A stretch of DNA of 64,000 bases from an uncultured Clostridia bacterium (lineage in GTDB: Bacteria > Bacillota > Clostridia > Oscillospirales > Ruminococcaceae), in assembly GCA_947627455.1 (NCBI GenBank), contig CANQWC010000005.1, positions 33,732 through 97,731 on the forward strand, given 5' to 3'. Positions 16,835-24,442 of this stretch are shown piece by piece. Both the position numbers and the translations under genes were made by a program. The notes below the pieces were generated by a model. The model had not been told where the DNA came from and ran no database searches. It saw only the letters and a list, made by a program, of their open reading frames with translations. Each line of letters starts with the position of its first letter. Within the stretch, counting starts at the first letter, position 1.

Positions 16835-17411
16835 AAAAAGCTTCTTTGCGCTGACCTCGCGAATGAAATATATTTCAAGATGGGGGCTGATGCGCAACTC
16901 GCGGCCCGAAAATATCGCCGAGCACTCGCTTGAAGTGGCCATCATCACTCACCTTTTGTGCGAGCTCAGGAACAGGCGGTTCGGCGGGAATATAGACGTT
17001 TCAAAGGCAGTTCTGACGGCGGTTTATCACGACGTTCCCGAGATTATCACGGGGGACCTTCCGACGCCCGTTAAATACTATGACCCCGAGATTAAATCGG
17101 CCTATAAGCGGGTCGAGGGCGCGGCGGTCGAGAAGCTTTTGTCGACAGTGCCCGATGACCTCAGAGAGGATTACGCCGAGCTCTTCGACGAAAGCTCGGA
17201 CCCCGAGATTCGGGCGATAGTCAAGGCGGCGGATAAGATCTCGGCGCTGATAAAGTGCATTGAGGAGAGCCGAAGCGGCAACACCGATTTTGCCGACGCC
17301 GAAAGGCAGACGATTGAAAGCATCGAGAAGATGAAGCTGCCCGAGGCGGACGCTTTTTTAAGCGAATTCCTGCCGAGCTATGGGCTGACACTCGATGAAC
17401 AAACGCGATGA
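16827..17411 (+). CDS. HD-domain 5'-deoxynucleotidase, YfbR-like
   Basis: 194 aa. The start FFALTSRMKYISRWGLMRN matches the YfbR family, which removes phosphate from deoxyribonucleoside 5'-monophosphates. HD-domain metal ligands are visible: His in NIAEHSLEVA, the HD pair in YHDVPE, and Asp in KAADKISAL. The best start is a rare TTG at 16827 overlapping the DUF4364 stop, with AAGGAGA 9 bases upstream; no ATG or GTG in frame lies near. Third gene of the pcrA run. Confidence 0.85.
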   Translation: MSEKSFFALTSRMKYISRWGLMRNSRPENIAEHSLEVAIITHLLCELRNRRFGGNIDVSKAVLTAVYHDVPEIITGDLPTPVKYYDPEIKSAYKRVEGAAVEKLLSTVPDDLREDYAELFDESSDPEIRAIVKAADKISALIKCIEESRSGNTDFADAERQTIESIEKMKLPEADAFLSEFLPSYGLTLDEQTR

Positions 17412-17429
17412 GAGAACAGAAATCAGATC

Positions 17430-17461
17430 GTCAGACTGTCGGAAAGTCAGATAGTCGGAAA
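17430..17461. repeat. Two tandem 16-bp repeats
   Basis: GTCAGACTGTCGGAAA is followed directly by the same unit with two changes. It sits just after the YfbR-like gene. The rest of the 356-bp gap to 17767 holds a small palindrome (17530-17544), the terminator at 17587 and the promoter at 17707; I see no gene in it. Confidence 0.6.
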
Positions 17462-17586
17462 TTATAAGCAGGGTAGACTTTCGGGTGGGAGTGTCCATTC
17501 CGCACACATTATCCTCAGTATTTGAAAACGTCGCCATAGGCGACACCTTGAAATTCTGACATCTGTCCTCTAATTTCTGTCTTCTT

Positions 17587-17613
17587 GATGTGGCCGCTTC
17601 GGCCACATCTTTT
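17587..17613 (+). terminator. Terminator of the pcrA-DUF4364-yfbR run
   Basis: GATGTGGCC pairs with GGCCACATC across a 5-base loop, followed by TTTTC. Confidence 0.65.
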
Positions 17614-17706
17614 CGGGTCTCCCCGAGTGTTCGGGCGGGATATCGCGGCATATAATGATTAGCGGGGCATCGCAAAAATTGAAAAAATTGGCTTTCGCGA
17701 AAGCTA

Positions 17707-17735
17707 TTGCATTATCACATCGGCGATGATATAAT
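17707..17735 (+). promoter_or_regulatory. Promoter of the cation efflux gene
   Basis: TTGCAT, 17-base spacer, TATAAT, about 30 bases before the start codon. Confidence 0.7.
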
Positions 17736-17767
17736 ATAATCTATAACATTGAAAAGGGAGTGAGCCC

Positions 17768-18679
17768 TTGACGGTTAAGACCGAACGGAGGGAGAGCCGC
17801 GCCCGCATCGGCTTTTTTGCGGGAATTTTCGGGATACTGACTAATCTTGCGGCGTTCGCGGTGAAGATAACCGTCGGGCTTATCTCGGGGAGCGTTACCG
17901 TTGCGGCGGACGCTTTTAACAGCCTCACCGACGCGGGGAGCTCGATTCTCACGATGATAGGCTTTCGGCTTTCGGCAAAGCCCGCCGACAGCGACCACCC
18001 TTACGGCCACGCGAGATATGAAGAGGTCACGGCGCTGTTTATCGCGATGATGATGCTGTTTGTCGGGCTTTTGTTCGCAAAAAGCTCGATAGAAAAAATA
18101 ATCAGGCCCGAGGAGCTTTCAATAGGAATACCGACCTATATCGCGCTCTGCGCCGCGATTATACTCAAAATAATTCAGGCGGTCGTGAACTTTGCGCTCT
18201 CGAAAAAGATAAATTCTCAGGCGCTCAGGGCTGCGGCCCTTGACTCGCGGAACGACGTTTTGATCACCTCGACGGTTCTTCTGAGCGTTGTGATTATGGG
18301 CTTTTTCAACGTGAATATAGACGGCTTCGCGGGGCTTGCGGTATCGCTCTTTATAATCTGCTCGTCGGCAGTGACCGTTAAAAACGCGGTGAGCCCGATT
18401 CTTGGCGCGCCGCCGCCGCAAAGCCTTGTTGACGCCATCACCGAAATAGTGAAATCAAGACCCGAGGTTCTGGGGTATCACGACCTTGCGGTTCATAACT
18501 ACGGCCCCGGGGCGAACTTCGCCTCGATTCACTGCGAGGTTGATTCGCGAGACGATATCGTGTCGATTCACAACGTCATCGACGGCATTGAAAAGGAAGC
18601 TTCGGCCAAGTTGGGCGTGGTTCTTACGATACATATGGACCCCGTCGACAGGGGAGGGCAAAATGAAGAGGAAAGTTAA
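17768..18679 (+). CDS. Cation diffusion facilitator (CDF) family transporter
   Basis: 303 aa. A proton-driven exporter of divalent metals such as Zn, Fe, Mn or Cd. Six membrane helices are visible; the helix-2 metal site reads AADAFNSLTDAG and the helix-5 site ALDSRNDVL. The C-terminal cytoplasmic ferredoxin-like domain (about 210-290) keeps HDLAVHNYGPG and ASIHCEVD, HIDMD-like HMDPVD at its end. The metal cannot be assigned by eye. The start is TTG at 17768, with AAGGGAG 7 bases upstream; no ATG is available near. The next gene starts inside its 3' end. Confidence 0.92.
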   Translation: MTVKTERRESRARIGFFAGIFGILTNLAAFAVKITVGLISGSVTVAADAFNSLTDAGSSILTMIGFRLSAKPADSDHPYGHARYEEVTALFIAMMMLFVGLLFAKSSIEKIIRPEELSIGIPTYIALCAAIILKIIQAVVNFALSKKINSQALRAAALDSRNDVLITSTVLLSVVIMGFFNVNIDGFAGLAVSLFIICSSAVTVKNAVSPILGAPPPQSLVDAITEIVKSRPEVLGYHDLAVHNYGPGANFASIHCEVDSRDDIVSIHNVIDGIEKEASAKLGVVLTIHMDPVDRGGQNEEES

Positions 18680-19805
18680 GCTGAGGCGGTCGGACATTGT
18701 TCTGATGTCGCTGTTCGGCGTTCTGCTGATAATAAACCTTGCTTCGTGGCTTTCGACGGGATTTTCGGATTTTTACGTCGGGAAGATATACCCGATCTAC
18801 AGCGCTCTGCCGATTTTTTTGGCGGGGCTGGCGCCCTTTTCCGTCGGCGAGATAATGATAATAATATTCGCACTCGGCGCGATAATAGGCATTCCGACGG
18901 TTATAATCTTCGCGATAAAAAATCGCAGGAACACCGAAAAATCGGTCAGGGCGCTCACGGCGGCGATAAGGGTTCTGCTCTGGATTCTTCTTTATATCTT
19001 CACGGCCGAGACCCTCGGCTGCTTTGTGATGTATCACTGCACCAAATTTTCGGACAGATATTTTGAACCCGTGGAACACAATGAGGAGCTGCTGCTCGAC
19101 ACGCTGTCGGCGTTCTCGGACAGGATAGCGGAGCTCAGCGGGAAATTTGAACGGGATCGGGACGGGTACATAATTCTTGATGAAGACCCCGCGGACGATT
19201 GCAGGGCGGCTATGAGCGCCCTCAGCGGGGATTATTCTCAGCTTTCGGGTAGATACCCTCGGCCGAAAAAAATCATGAACTCGTTCTTTATGTCGCAGGA
19301 GGGGATAATCGGGCTTTATATACCCTTTGCGTTTGAGGCGACATATAACAAGGATATTCAGCCGATAGCCGCGCCCGCGACCATCTGCCATGAGCTTGCG
19401 CACCTCAAGGGGATTATTCAGGAGGACGAGGCGAGCTTTGTCGCGATTGTGGCTTGCCTTAAATACGGCTCGGACGAGCTTAAGTATTCGGCGTGCATCG
19501 ACGCGTTTTACTACCTCTATAAAAACGCATCGGAACTTATCGGAACTGATTATGAACAGCAGCTTTACGACGCCGTGGCGGTAGTTCCCGATGAGGTTTG
19601 GGACAAGGACCTCGGCTCGTTCACCGAGGATTATTGGGAGAAAAACAGCCACAAGGAAATCATTCCGACCGAGACAGTCGCCGCAATCTCGGAAGCCCTC
19701 ACCGACGCAAACCTCACCCTGAACGGCGTCAGCGACGGAATCAACGCCTATAACCGCGTGGTAGAGCTATTGATGGACTATTACGGCAACGGCGGGGTTG
19801 TTTAA
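18663..19805 (+). CDS. DUF3810 membrane-anchored putative zinc metalloprotease
   Basis: 380 aa from the ATG at 18663, preceded by GGGGAGGG and overlapping the CDF gene by 17 bases. Three membrane helices (about 10-30, 60-85, 95-120) precede an extracytoplasmic domain with a classic zinc motif HELAH at 243-247 and a downstream EDEASFVA (about 256-263) whose Glu probably is the third ligand. The layout is that of the DUF3810 family; substrates are unknown. Coupling to the metal exporter could mean a shared role in metal handling, but the overlap alone does not show it. Confidence 0.8.
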   Translation: MKRKVKLRRSDIVLMSLFGVLLIINLASWLSTGFSDFYVGKIYPIYSALPIFLAGLAPFSVGEIMIIIFALGAIIGIPTVIIFAIKNRRNTEKSVRALTAAIRVLLWILLYIFTAETLGCFVMYHCTKFSDRYFEPVEHNEELLLDTLSAFSDRIAELSGKFERDRDGYIILDEDPADDCRAAMSALSGDYSQLSGRYPRPKKIMNSFFMSQEGIIGLYIPFAFEATYNKDIQPIAAPATICHELAHLKGIIQEDEASFVAIVACLKYGSDELKYSACIDAFYYLYKNASELIGTDYEQQLYDAVAVVPDEVWDKDLGSFTEDYWEKNSHKEIIPTETVAAISEALTDANLTLNGVSDGINAYNRVVELLMDYYGNGGVV

Positions 19806-19874
19806 AATCTTGCACAAAAATCGCGAAGAAAATTTGTGTATTAGGCTAAATTTTTTCTTTTCATTATACGCCCC

Positions 19875-19903
19875 TTGATTTTTTGAACGACAAAGAGTAT
19901 AAT
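19875..19903 (+). promoter_or_regulatory. Promoter of surface protein 1
   Basis: TTGATT, 17-base spacer, TATAAT. Confidence 0.65.
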
Positions 19904-19955
19904 ATAGTTGAATTTGAGCGACAGCCCGAATTCTGAATTTTAAGGAGGAATACTT

Positions 19956-20678
19956 ATGAAGAAAATTTTGGCAATTGCCATGGCTCTTGTTTTGGCTATG
20001 GCGCTCTCTGTCAGCGTTTTCGCTGATGATGTTCTTTACAGCCATGACTTCACCGATAATCATGCTGATGCATGGTGGGAAGAAGCAAGCGTAAACGGCC
20101 TTTCTAACGATGCCGACCTTATCGCTGCTCTTAAGACCCCCGGCGCAAAGCTTGTTATCGAGGCTGACGAGGCTGTTAATGTTGAAGCTACCGACTGGGG
20201 CTGGCAGTACGGCATCGTTTCCACTGCTACTTCGCCTTGGACTCAGGTTATGATGCACTACAACTTCGACGGCACCAAGAACCCCGAAAAAGGTAATGAG
20301 GGCGATGTCGGAGCTGAGAGCGTTGTTGTTGAGAACGGCCATGCTTTCATCACCATCGACGCTGCTACTCTTCTTGCTGCTTGCGATTCTCTCGGCCTTG
20401 ACCTTTCTGCTTACAACTGGGTCAACGGCGCGGGCAACAGCGGCTCTGCCAACACCTACGGCCTGAAGGTTATTGTTCCTTCTGCTGAGGCTGAGCCCGA
20501 GGCAACCGAGACCGAGACTACTGAGCCCGAGACCACCGAGACTGCTCCTGAGACCACTGAGACCACCACTGAGACTACTACCGAAGAGACCGCTTCTGCT
20601 CCTTCGACAGGCCTTGCTCTCGCGGTTGTTCCTGCTGTAGTTGCTCTTGCTGCTGCTGTCGTCTCGAAGAAGAGATAA
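19956..20678 (+). CDS. Secreted surface protein 1 with xPxTG-type sorting signal
   Basis: 240 aa. A signal peptide (KKILAIAMALVLAMALSVSVFA) is followed by a domain of about 155 aa (about 24-178) rich in Trp, Gly and Asp, probably all-beta; I cannot name it. Then comes a Thr/Glu stalk made of TET and TTE units (about 179-212). The end is SAPSTG (214-219), a hydrophobic helix and KKR, the layout of a sortase substrate with an APSTG variant of LPXTG. Codons are rich in GCT, GTT and ACC, as in a highly expressed gene. It has its own promoter and terminator. Signal peptide and stalk/anchor are nearly identical to those of the next gene; the middle is not. Confidence 0.85.
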   Translation: MKKILAIAMALVLAMALSVSVFADDVLYSHDFTDNHADAWWEEASVNGLSNDADLIAALKTPGAKLVIEADEAVNVEATDWGWQYGIVSTATSPWTQVMMHYNFDGTKNPEKGNEGDVGAESVVVENGHAFITIDAATLLAACDSLGLDLSAYNWVNGAGNSGSANTYGLKVIVPSAEAEPEATETETTEPETTETAPETTETTTETTTEETASAPSTGLALAVVPAVVALAAAVVSKKR

Positions 20679-20736
20679 TCTCAACATTTTGTTGTTAATC
20701 ACCTCTTAGGTAAAGCGCTCCGCAAAGGGGCGCTTT
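20490..20736 (+). repeat. 247-bp identical 3' module (also at 21301-21547)
   Basis: From the stalk codons through the anchor, stop codon, 3' untranslated bases and terminator stem, 20490-20736 and 21301-21547 read the same at every base by eye. The 5' module (19942-20027 and 20831-20916: ribosome site and signal peptide) differs at one base. The DNA between the modules is unrelated in the two genes. Confidence 0.9.
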
Positions 20737-20738
20737 TC
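20712..20738 (+). terminator. Terminator of surface protein 1
   Basis: AAAGCGCTCC pairs with GGGGCGCTTT (one G-T pair), followed by TCC. Confidence 0.75.
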
Positions 20739-20765
20739 CGTTTATGATTTTTTTGTCAATGGCTA

Positions 20766-20793
20766 TTGACAAAATCACAATAATGTGTATAAT
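20766..20793 (+). promoter_or_regulatory. Promoter of surface protein 2
   Basis: Consensus TTGACA and TATAAT with a 16-base spacer. Confidence 0.8.
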
Positions 20794-20844
20794 TGAATTA
20801 AAGGTGCAGATAATATCTCTGCTCTTAATTAAGGAGGAATACTT

Positions 20845-21489
20845 ATGAAGAAAATTTTGGCAATTGCCATGGCGCTTGTTTTGGCTATGGCGCTCTCTGT
20901 CAGCGTTTTCGCTGATTGGGCTGTCGGTCCTCTTTCAATCGACAACTTCGGTTCAAGCGGATGGGACAGCACCTATGACGCGGCTTCTCACGTCATCACC
21001 CCTGACCACGACTGGGTCGGCAAGGGCTGGTGGATCGCAGGCGACAGCAGCCTCTATGCAGGTTATGACGCCCTTAAGATCGCTTTCCCGAACGGCGCTG
21101 AGACAGGCGGACAGGTAGTTGTTGAGTTTGCTGACGGCGCTGAGAGCGTTACCGTTCCCTTTGCCGCAGGCGATGCTGAGGTCGTTATCCCGATCGACCC
21201 CGCAAGCTCTATCAACCAGATTTATGTTCAGATCGGTGCAGACCCCAAGCCTCTCACCATCGGCGAAGTAACCATGCAGGTTGAGGGTACCGGCGCTGCT
21301 GCTGAGCCCGAGGCAACCGAGACCGAGACTACTGAGCCCGAGACCACCGAGACTGCTCCTGAGACCACTGAGACCACCACTGAGACTACTACCGAAGAGA
21401 CCGCTTCTGCTCCTTCGACAGGCCTTGCTCTCGCGGTTGTTCCTGCTGTAGTTGCTCTTGCTGCTGCTGTCGTCTCGAAGAAGAGATAA
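20845..21489 (+). CDS. Secreted surface protein 2 with xPxTG-type sorting signal
   Basis: 214 aa. The signal peptide is identical in protein sequence to that of surface protein 1, and so are the TET-rich stalk and the end SAPSTG (188-193) plus helix plus KKR. The middle domain (about 24-150) is different: aromatic-rich at the start (GWDSTYD, DWVGKGWW) with later alternating Val/Ala strands, an all-beta carbohydrate-binding-like look that I cannot assign to a family. A ribosome site AAGGAGGAA precedes the ATG. It looks like the product of module exchange or gene conversion with its neighbour. Confidence 0.85.
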   Translation: MKKILAIAMALVLAMALSVSVFADWAVGPLSIDNFGSSGWDSTYDAASHVITPDHDWVGKGWWIAGDSSLYAGYDALKIAFPNGAETGGQVVVEFADGAESVTVPFAAGDAEVVIPIDPASSINQIYVQIGADPKPLTIGEVTMQVEGTGAAAEPEATETETTEPETTETAPETTETTTETTTEETASAPSTGLALAVVPAVVALAAAVVSKKR

Positions 21490-21522
21490 TCTCAACATTT
21501 TGTTGTTAATCACCTCTTAGGT

Positions 21523-21547
21523 AAAGCGCTCCGCAAAGGGGCGCTTT
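21523..21547 (+). terminator. Terminator of surface protein 2
   Basis: Same AAAGCGCTCC/GGGGCGCTTT stem as at 20712, part of the 247-bp repeat. Confidence 0.75.
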
Positions 21548-21584
21548 GCTGTTTTCGCCATTTTTAATTTTTTCTCATCACCTC

Positions 21585-21612
21585 TTGACAAATTCGCAAG
21601 AGAGTGTATAAT
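21585..21612 (+). promoter_or_regulatory. Promoter of surface protein 3
   Basis: Consensus TTGACA and TATAAT with a 16-base spacer, as for surface protein 2. Confidence 0.8.
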
Positions 21613-21664
21613 TGTAGTGAGACTGCGGATAATATTTCCGCGCTTAGATTAAGGAGGAATTATT

Positions 21665-22453
21665 ATGAAGAAAATTTTGGCAATCGTTGTCGCTCTTGCT
21701 ATGGTAATGGCTCTCGCGATTCCTGCGTTTGCGGCTGATGAGTACACCGTTGCTCTTCTTTATGCCGATGCCGACTGGTATCCGAACCTCATGTCGAATA
21801 ACGACGATCCCGCTTCTGAGACCTGCCCGAAGATCACCATCACGGGCGACGGAACCTATTCGATTGAGACCACTGCCGCCGCAGGCGCATCAGGCGCCAT
21901 GGTTCTTTGCATCGATATCAGAGATGTTCTTGTCGATCACCCCGATGTCACGGCAACACTTGATTCTATTGAGGTCGACGGCGAGCCCTTTGAGTTCGAC
22001 GCTTCCAAGATCCTCTACGGCAATATCGAGACCGATAACAACCACTACAGAATCGAAATTTACAACGAGTACGGCAACACCAAGAGCGCCGCTCCGTTCC
22101 TTCCCGCTTCGCTCAAGGTCGGCACTACCTTCAAGGTAACCTTCACCGTTTCGGGCCTTGGCGCCGCTGCCGATGAAGGCACCGCGGGCGACGGCACTGC
22201 CGCTGACAACAACACTGTTGATCCTGAAGCTCCTGCCGAGGGCACTGATCCTGAGCCCACCGAGGCTGCTCCCACCGAGACCACTACTCCTGATACCGAT
22301 GTAATGAACGTCGCCGAGTCGGGCCCTGCCGATGAGCCCACCGAGTCGGGTCCTGCTGAGGATGAGCCTTCCGCTCCTTCTACGGGCCTTGCCCTTGCGG
22401 TCGTTCCCGCTGTCATAGCTATGGCTGCTGCGGTTGTTTCAAAGAAGCACTAA
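21665..22453 (+). CDS. Secreted surface protein 3 with xPxTG-type sorting signal
   Basis: 262 aa. The signal peptide (KKILAIVVALAMVMALA, cleavage near AFA) and the end SAPSTG (236-241), helix and KKH resemble those of proteins 1 and 2 but are clearly diverged at DNA level. The middle domain (about 25-175) with YTVALLYADADWYPNLM and many short strands is again different. The stalk is proline/threonine/glutamate-rich and holds two near-repeats around SGPADEPTE. Own promoter and terminator. Ligand unknown. Confidence 0.83.
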   Translation: MKKILAIVVALAMVMALAIPAFAADEYTVALLYADADWYPNLMSNNDDPASETCPKITITGDGTYSIETTAAAGASGAMVLCIDIRDVLVDHPDVTATLDSIEVDGEPFEFDASKILYGNIETDNNHYRIEIYNEYGNTKSAAPFLPASLKVGTTFKVTFTVSGLGAAADEGTAGDGTAADNNTVDPEAPAEGTDPEPTEAAPTETTTPDTDVMNVAESGPADEPTESGPAEDEPSAPSTGLALAVVPAVIAMAAAVVSKKH

Positions 22454-22461
22454 GATTTCTG

Positions 22462-22490
22462 AAAAAAGGGCCCTGCGGGGCTCTTTTTTT
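22462..22490 (+). terminator. Terminator of surface protein 3
   Basis: AAAAAAGGGCCC pairs with GGGGCTCTTTTTT (one mismatch), ending in a run of T. Confidence 0.75.
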
Positions 22491-22539
22491 GTGACATAAA
22501 AAAGCGGCCGAGGAAAACCTCGACCGCAAATTTTATATA

Positions 22540-23538
22540 TTACTTCATAGCCTCTTCAACCGCGACAGCGCAGGCGACGGAGGCGCCGACCATCGGGTTG
22601 TTGCCCATGCCGATGAGGCCCATCATCTCAACGTGAGCGGGGACAGAGGACGAGCCCGCGAACTGAGCGTCGGAATGCATACGGCCCATGGTGTCGGTCA
22701 TGCCGTAGCTGGAAGGACCAGCTGCCATGTTGTCGGGGTGGAGGGTTCTGCCCGTGCCGCCGCCAGAGGCGACCGAGAAGTACTTCACGCCGTTTTCGTT
22801 GCACCATTTCTTGTAGGTGCCCGCGACGGGGTGCTGGAACCTTGTCGGGTTGGTGGAGTTGCCCGTGATCGAGACGCCGACGTTCTCAAGCTTCATGATC
22901 GCAACGCCCTCGGGAACGTTGTCGGCGCCGTAGCACTTGACATCGGCTCTCGGGCCGTTGGAGTAGGCCTTTTCATATACGACCTCGACCTGCTCGGTGA
23001 AGGGGTCGAACTTGGTCTCAACATAGGTGAAGCCGTTGATTCTCGAGATGATGAAAGCGGCGTCCTTGCCGAGGCCGTTGAGGATAACGCGCAGGGGCTT
23101 GGTTCTTACCTTGTTGGCGTTGAGGGCGATCTTGATTGCGCCCTCGGCAGCGGCAAAGCTTTCGTGGCCCGCGAGGAAGCAGAAGCACTCGGTGCTCTCG
23201 GAAAGGAGCATTGATGCGAGGTTTCCGTGGCCGAGGCCGACCTTTCTGTTCTCGGCGACAGAACCCGGGATACAGAAGCTCTGGAGGCCCTCACCGATGG
23301 CGACAGCGGCATCGGCAGCCTTTTTGCAGCCCTTCTTTATCGCGATGGCGCAGCCGACGGTATAGGCCCAGACGGCGTTCTCAAAGCAGATGGGCTGGGT
23401 CTCGCGGACTATCTTATCGCAGTCGATACCCTTTGCAAGGGTGATCTCTTTGCATTCCTCAACAGAGGAGATACCGTACTGAGCGAGAACCGCGTTGATC
23501 TTGTCGATTCTTCTCTCATAGTTTTCAAATAAAGCCAT
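22540..23538 (-). CDS. GGGtGRT family protein
   Basis: 332 aa, named after the motif GGGTGRT, here at 259-265. The family is confined mostly to anaerobic Firmicutes and has no established biochemical role. Other visible features are a glycine-rich PGSVAENRKVGLGHGNLA stretch (91-108), several cysteines (C30, C40, C51, C63, C71, C89, C118, C120) and GSSSVPAHVEMMGLIGMGNN near the end. The ATG follows GAGGAATTGA. It lies 20 bases after the IscU-like gene and is surely cotranscribed with it, the usual pairing of this family, which hints at iron-sulfur chemistry. Confidence 0.9.
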   Translation of the reverse strand: MALFENYERRIDKINAVLAQYGISSVEECKEITLAKGIDCDKIVRETQPICFENAVWAYTVGCAIAIKKGCKKAADAAVAIGEGLQSFCIPGSVAENRKVGLGHGNLASMLLSESTECFCFLAGHESFAAAEGAIKIALNANKVRTKPLRVILNGLGKDAAFIISRINGFTYVETKFDPFTEQVEVVYEKAYSNGPRADVKCYGADNVPEGVAIMKLENVGVSITGNSTNPTRFQHPVAGTYKKWCNENGVKYFSVASGGGTGRTLHPDNMAAGPSSYGMTDTMGRMHSDAQFAGSSSVPAHVEMMGLIGMGNNPMVGASVACAVAVEEAMK

Positions 23539-23558
23539 GATTCAATTCCTCCTCTATA

Positions 23559-24251
23559 TTATTGCTTTCTCGGGTCGATGTACTTGGCGGCCTCGGCAAA
23601 TCTGCCGTAGGTGCCCTTGGCCTTTTCGTATGCGGTGTTCGGGTCGTCGCCCTTCTTGATGAAGTCGGTCATCTTGCCGAGGGATACAAACTCATAGCCT
23701 ATGACCTGATCCTCGTCGTCGAGCGCCATTCTTGTGACATAGCCCTCGGCCATTTCAAGGTATCTTACGCCCTTGGCCTTGGTGCCGTACATTGTGCCGA
23801 CCTGGGAGCGTGTGCCCTTGCCGAGATCCTCAAGACCTGCGCCGATCGAGAGCCCGTCCTCAGAGAAAGCGGACTGGGTTCTGCCGTAGACGATCTGTAA
23901 GAACAGCTCGCGCATCGCGGTGTTGATGGCATCGCAGACAAGGTCGGTGTTGAGAGCCTCAAGAATAGTCTTACCCGGGAGGATTTCAGCCGCCATGGCA
24001 GCCGAGTGGGTCATTCCCGAGCAGCCGATCGTCTCGACCAAAGCTTCTTCGATGACGCCCTCTTTGACATTAAGGGAGAGCTTGCAGGCGCCCTGCTGAG
24101 GAGCGCACCAGCCGATACCGTGGGTAAAGCCCGAGATATCGCCGATCTGTTTTGCCTCGACCCATTTTCCCTCTTCGGGCAGGGGAGCGGGACCGTGCTT
24201 AGGACCTTTTTGGACCATGCACATCTGTTCGACTTCGCGTGAATAGTTCAT
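23559..24251 (-). CDS. IscU/NifU-like iron-sulfur scaffold-related protein
   Basis: 230 aa from the ATG at 24251, which has GAAAGGAGTC upstream; the frame runs further 5' without a ribosome site. The middle holds an IscU-like fold with cysteines C49 and C56 (GWCAPQQGAC), C77 (ETIGCSGMTHSA) and C106 (DLVCDAINTAMREL), the places where scaffold proteins hold a cluster. It is longer than IscU (about 130-150 aa), with extra segments at both ends. It pairs with the GGGtGRT gene downstream. Whether it is a general scaffold or serves its partner only is unknown. Confidence 0.8.
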   Translation of the reverse strand: MNYSREVEQMCMVQKGPKHGPAPLPEEGKWVEAKQIGDISGFTHGIGWCAPQQGACKLSLNVKEGVIEEALVETIGCSGMTHSAAMAAEILPGKTILEALNTDLVCDAINTAMRELFLQIVYGRTQSAFSEDGLSIGAGLEDLGKGTRSQVGTMYGTKAKGVRYLEMAEGYVTRMALDDEDQVIGYEFVSLGKMTDFIKKGDDPNTAYEKAKGTYGRFAEAAKYIDPRKQ

Positions 24252-24303
24252 TTTTTTATTGACTCCTTTCAAAATATTGAGAGTTGCATAATTCAACGCT
24301 CTC

Positions 24304-24332
24304 ATTATACTACATTTCCGCAGACTTGACAA
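24304..24332 (-). promoter_or_regulatory. Promoter of the IscU-like/GGGtGRT operon
   Basis: On the minus strand: TTGTCA, 17-base spacer, TATAAT, about 50 bases before the start codon. Confidence 0.7.
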
Positions 24333-24442
24333 GAGATTTTCCCGATTTTTTCATGCCCGAAAATAAAATTTTTTTCGCGATGCAATATTTTGCCCCTCTT
24401 GTGCGTATTACAGTTGAAGGACCTTTCAAGGAGGAATTTAAA

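Noticed and set aside
17358..17675. 105-codon minus-strand frame in the gap before the CDF gene
   Set aside because: It overlaps the YfbR-like 3' end, the tandem repeat and a terminator; no ribosome site or known motif was seen.
18624..19652. 342-codon minus-strand frame
   Set aside because: Antisense to the DUF3810 gene, whose HELAH motif and membrane helices are clear.
22633..23214. 193-codon plus-strand frame
   Set aside because: Antisense to the GGGtGRT gene; no start signal, low-complexity Val/Gly/Glu content.
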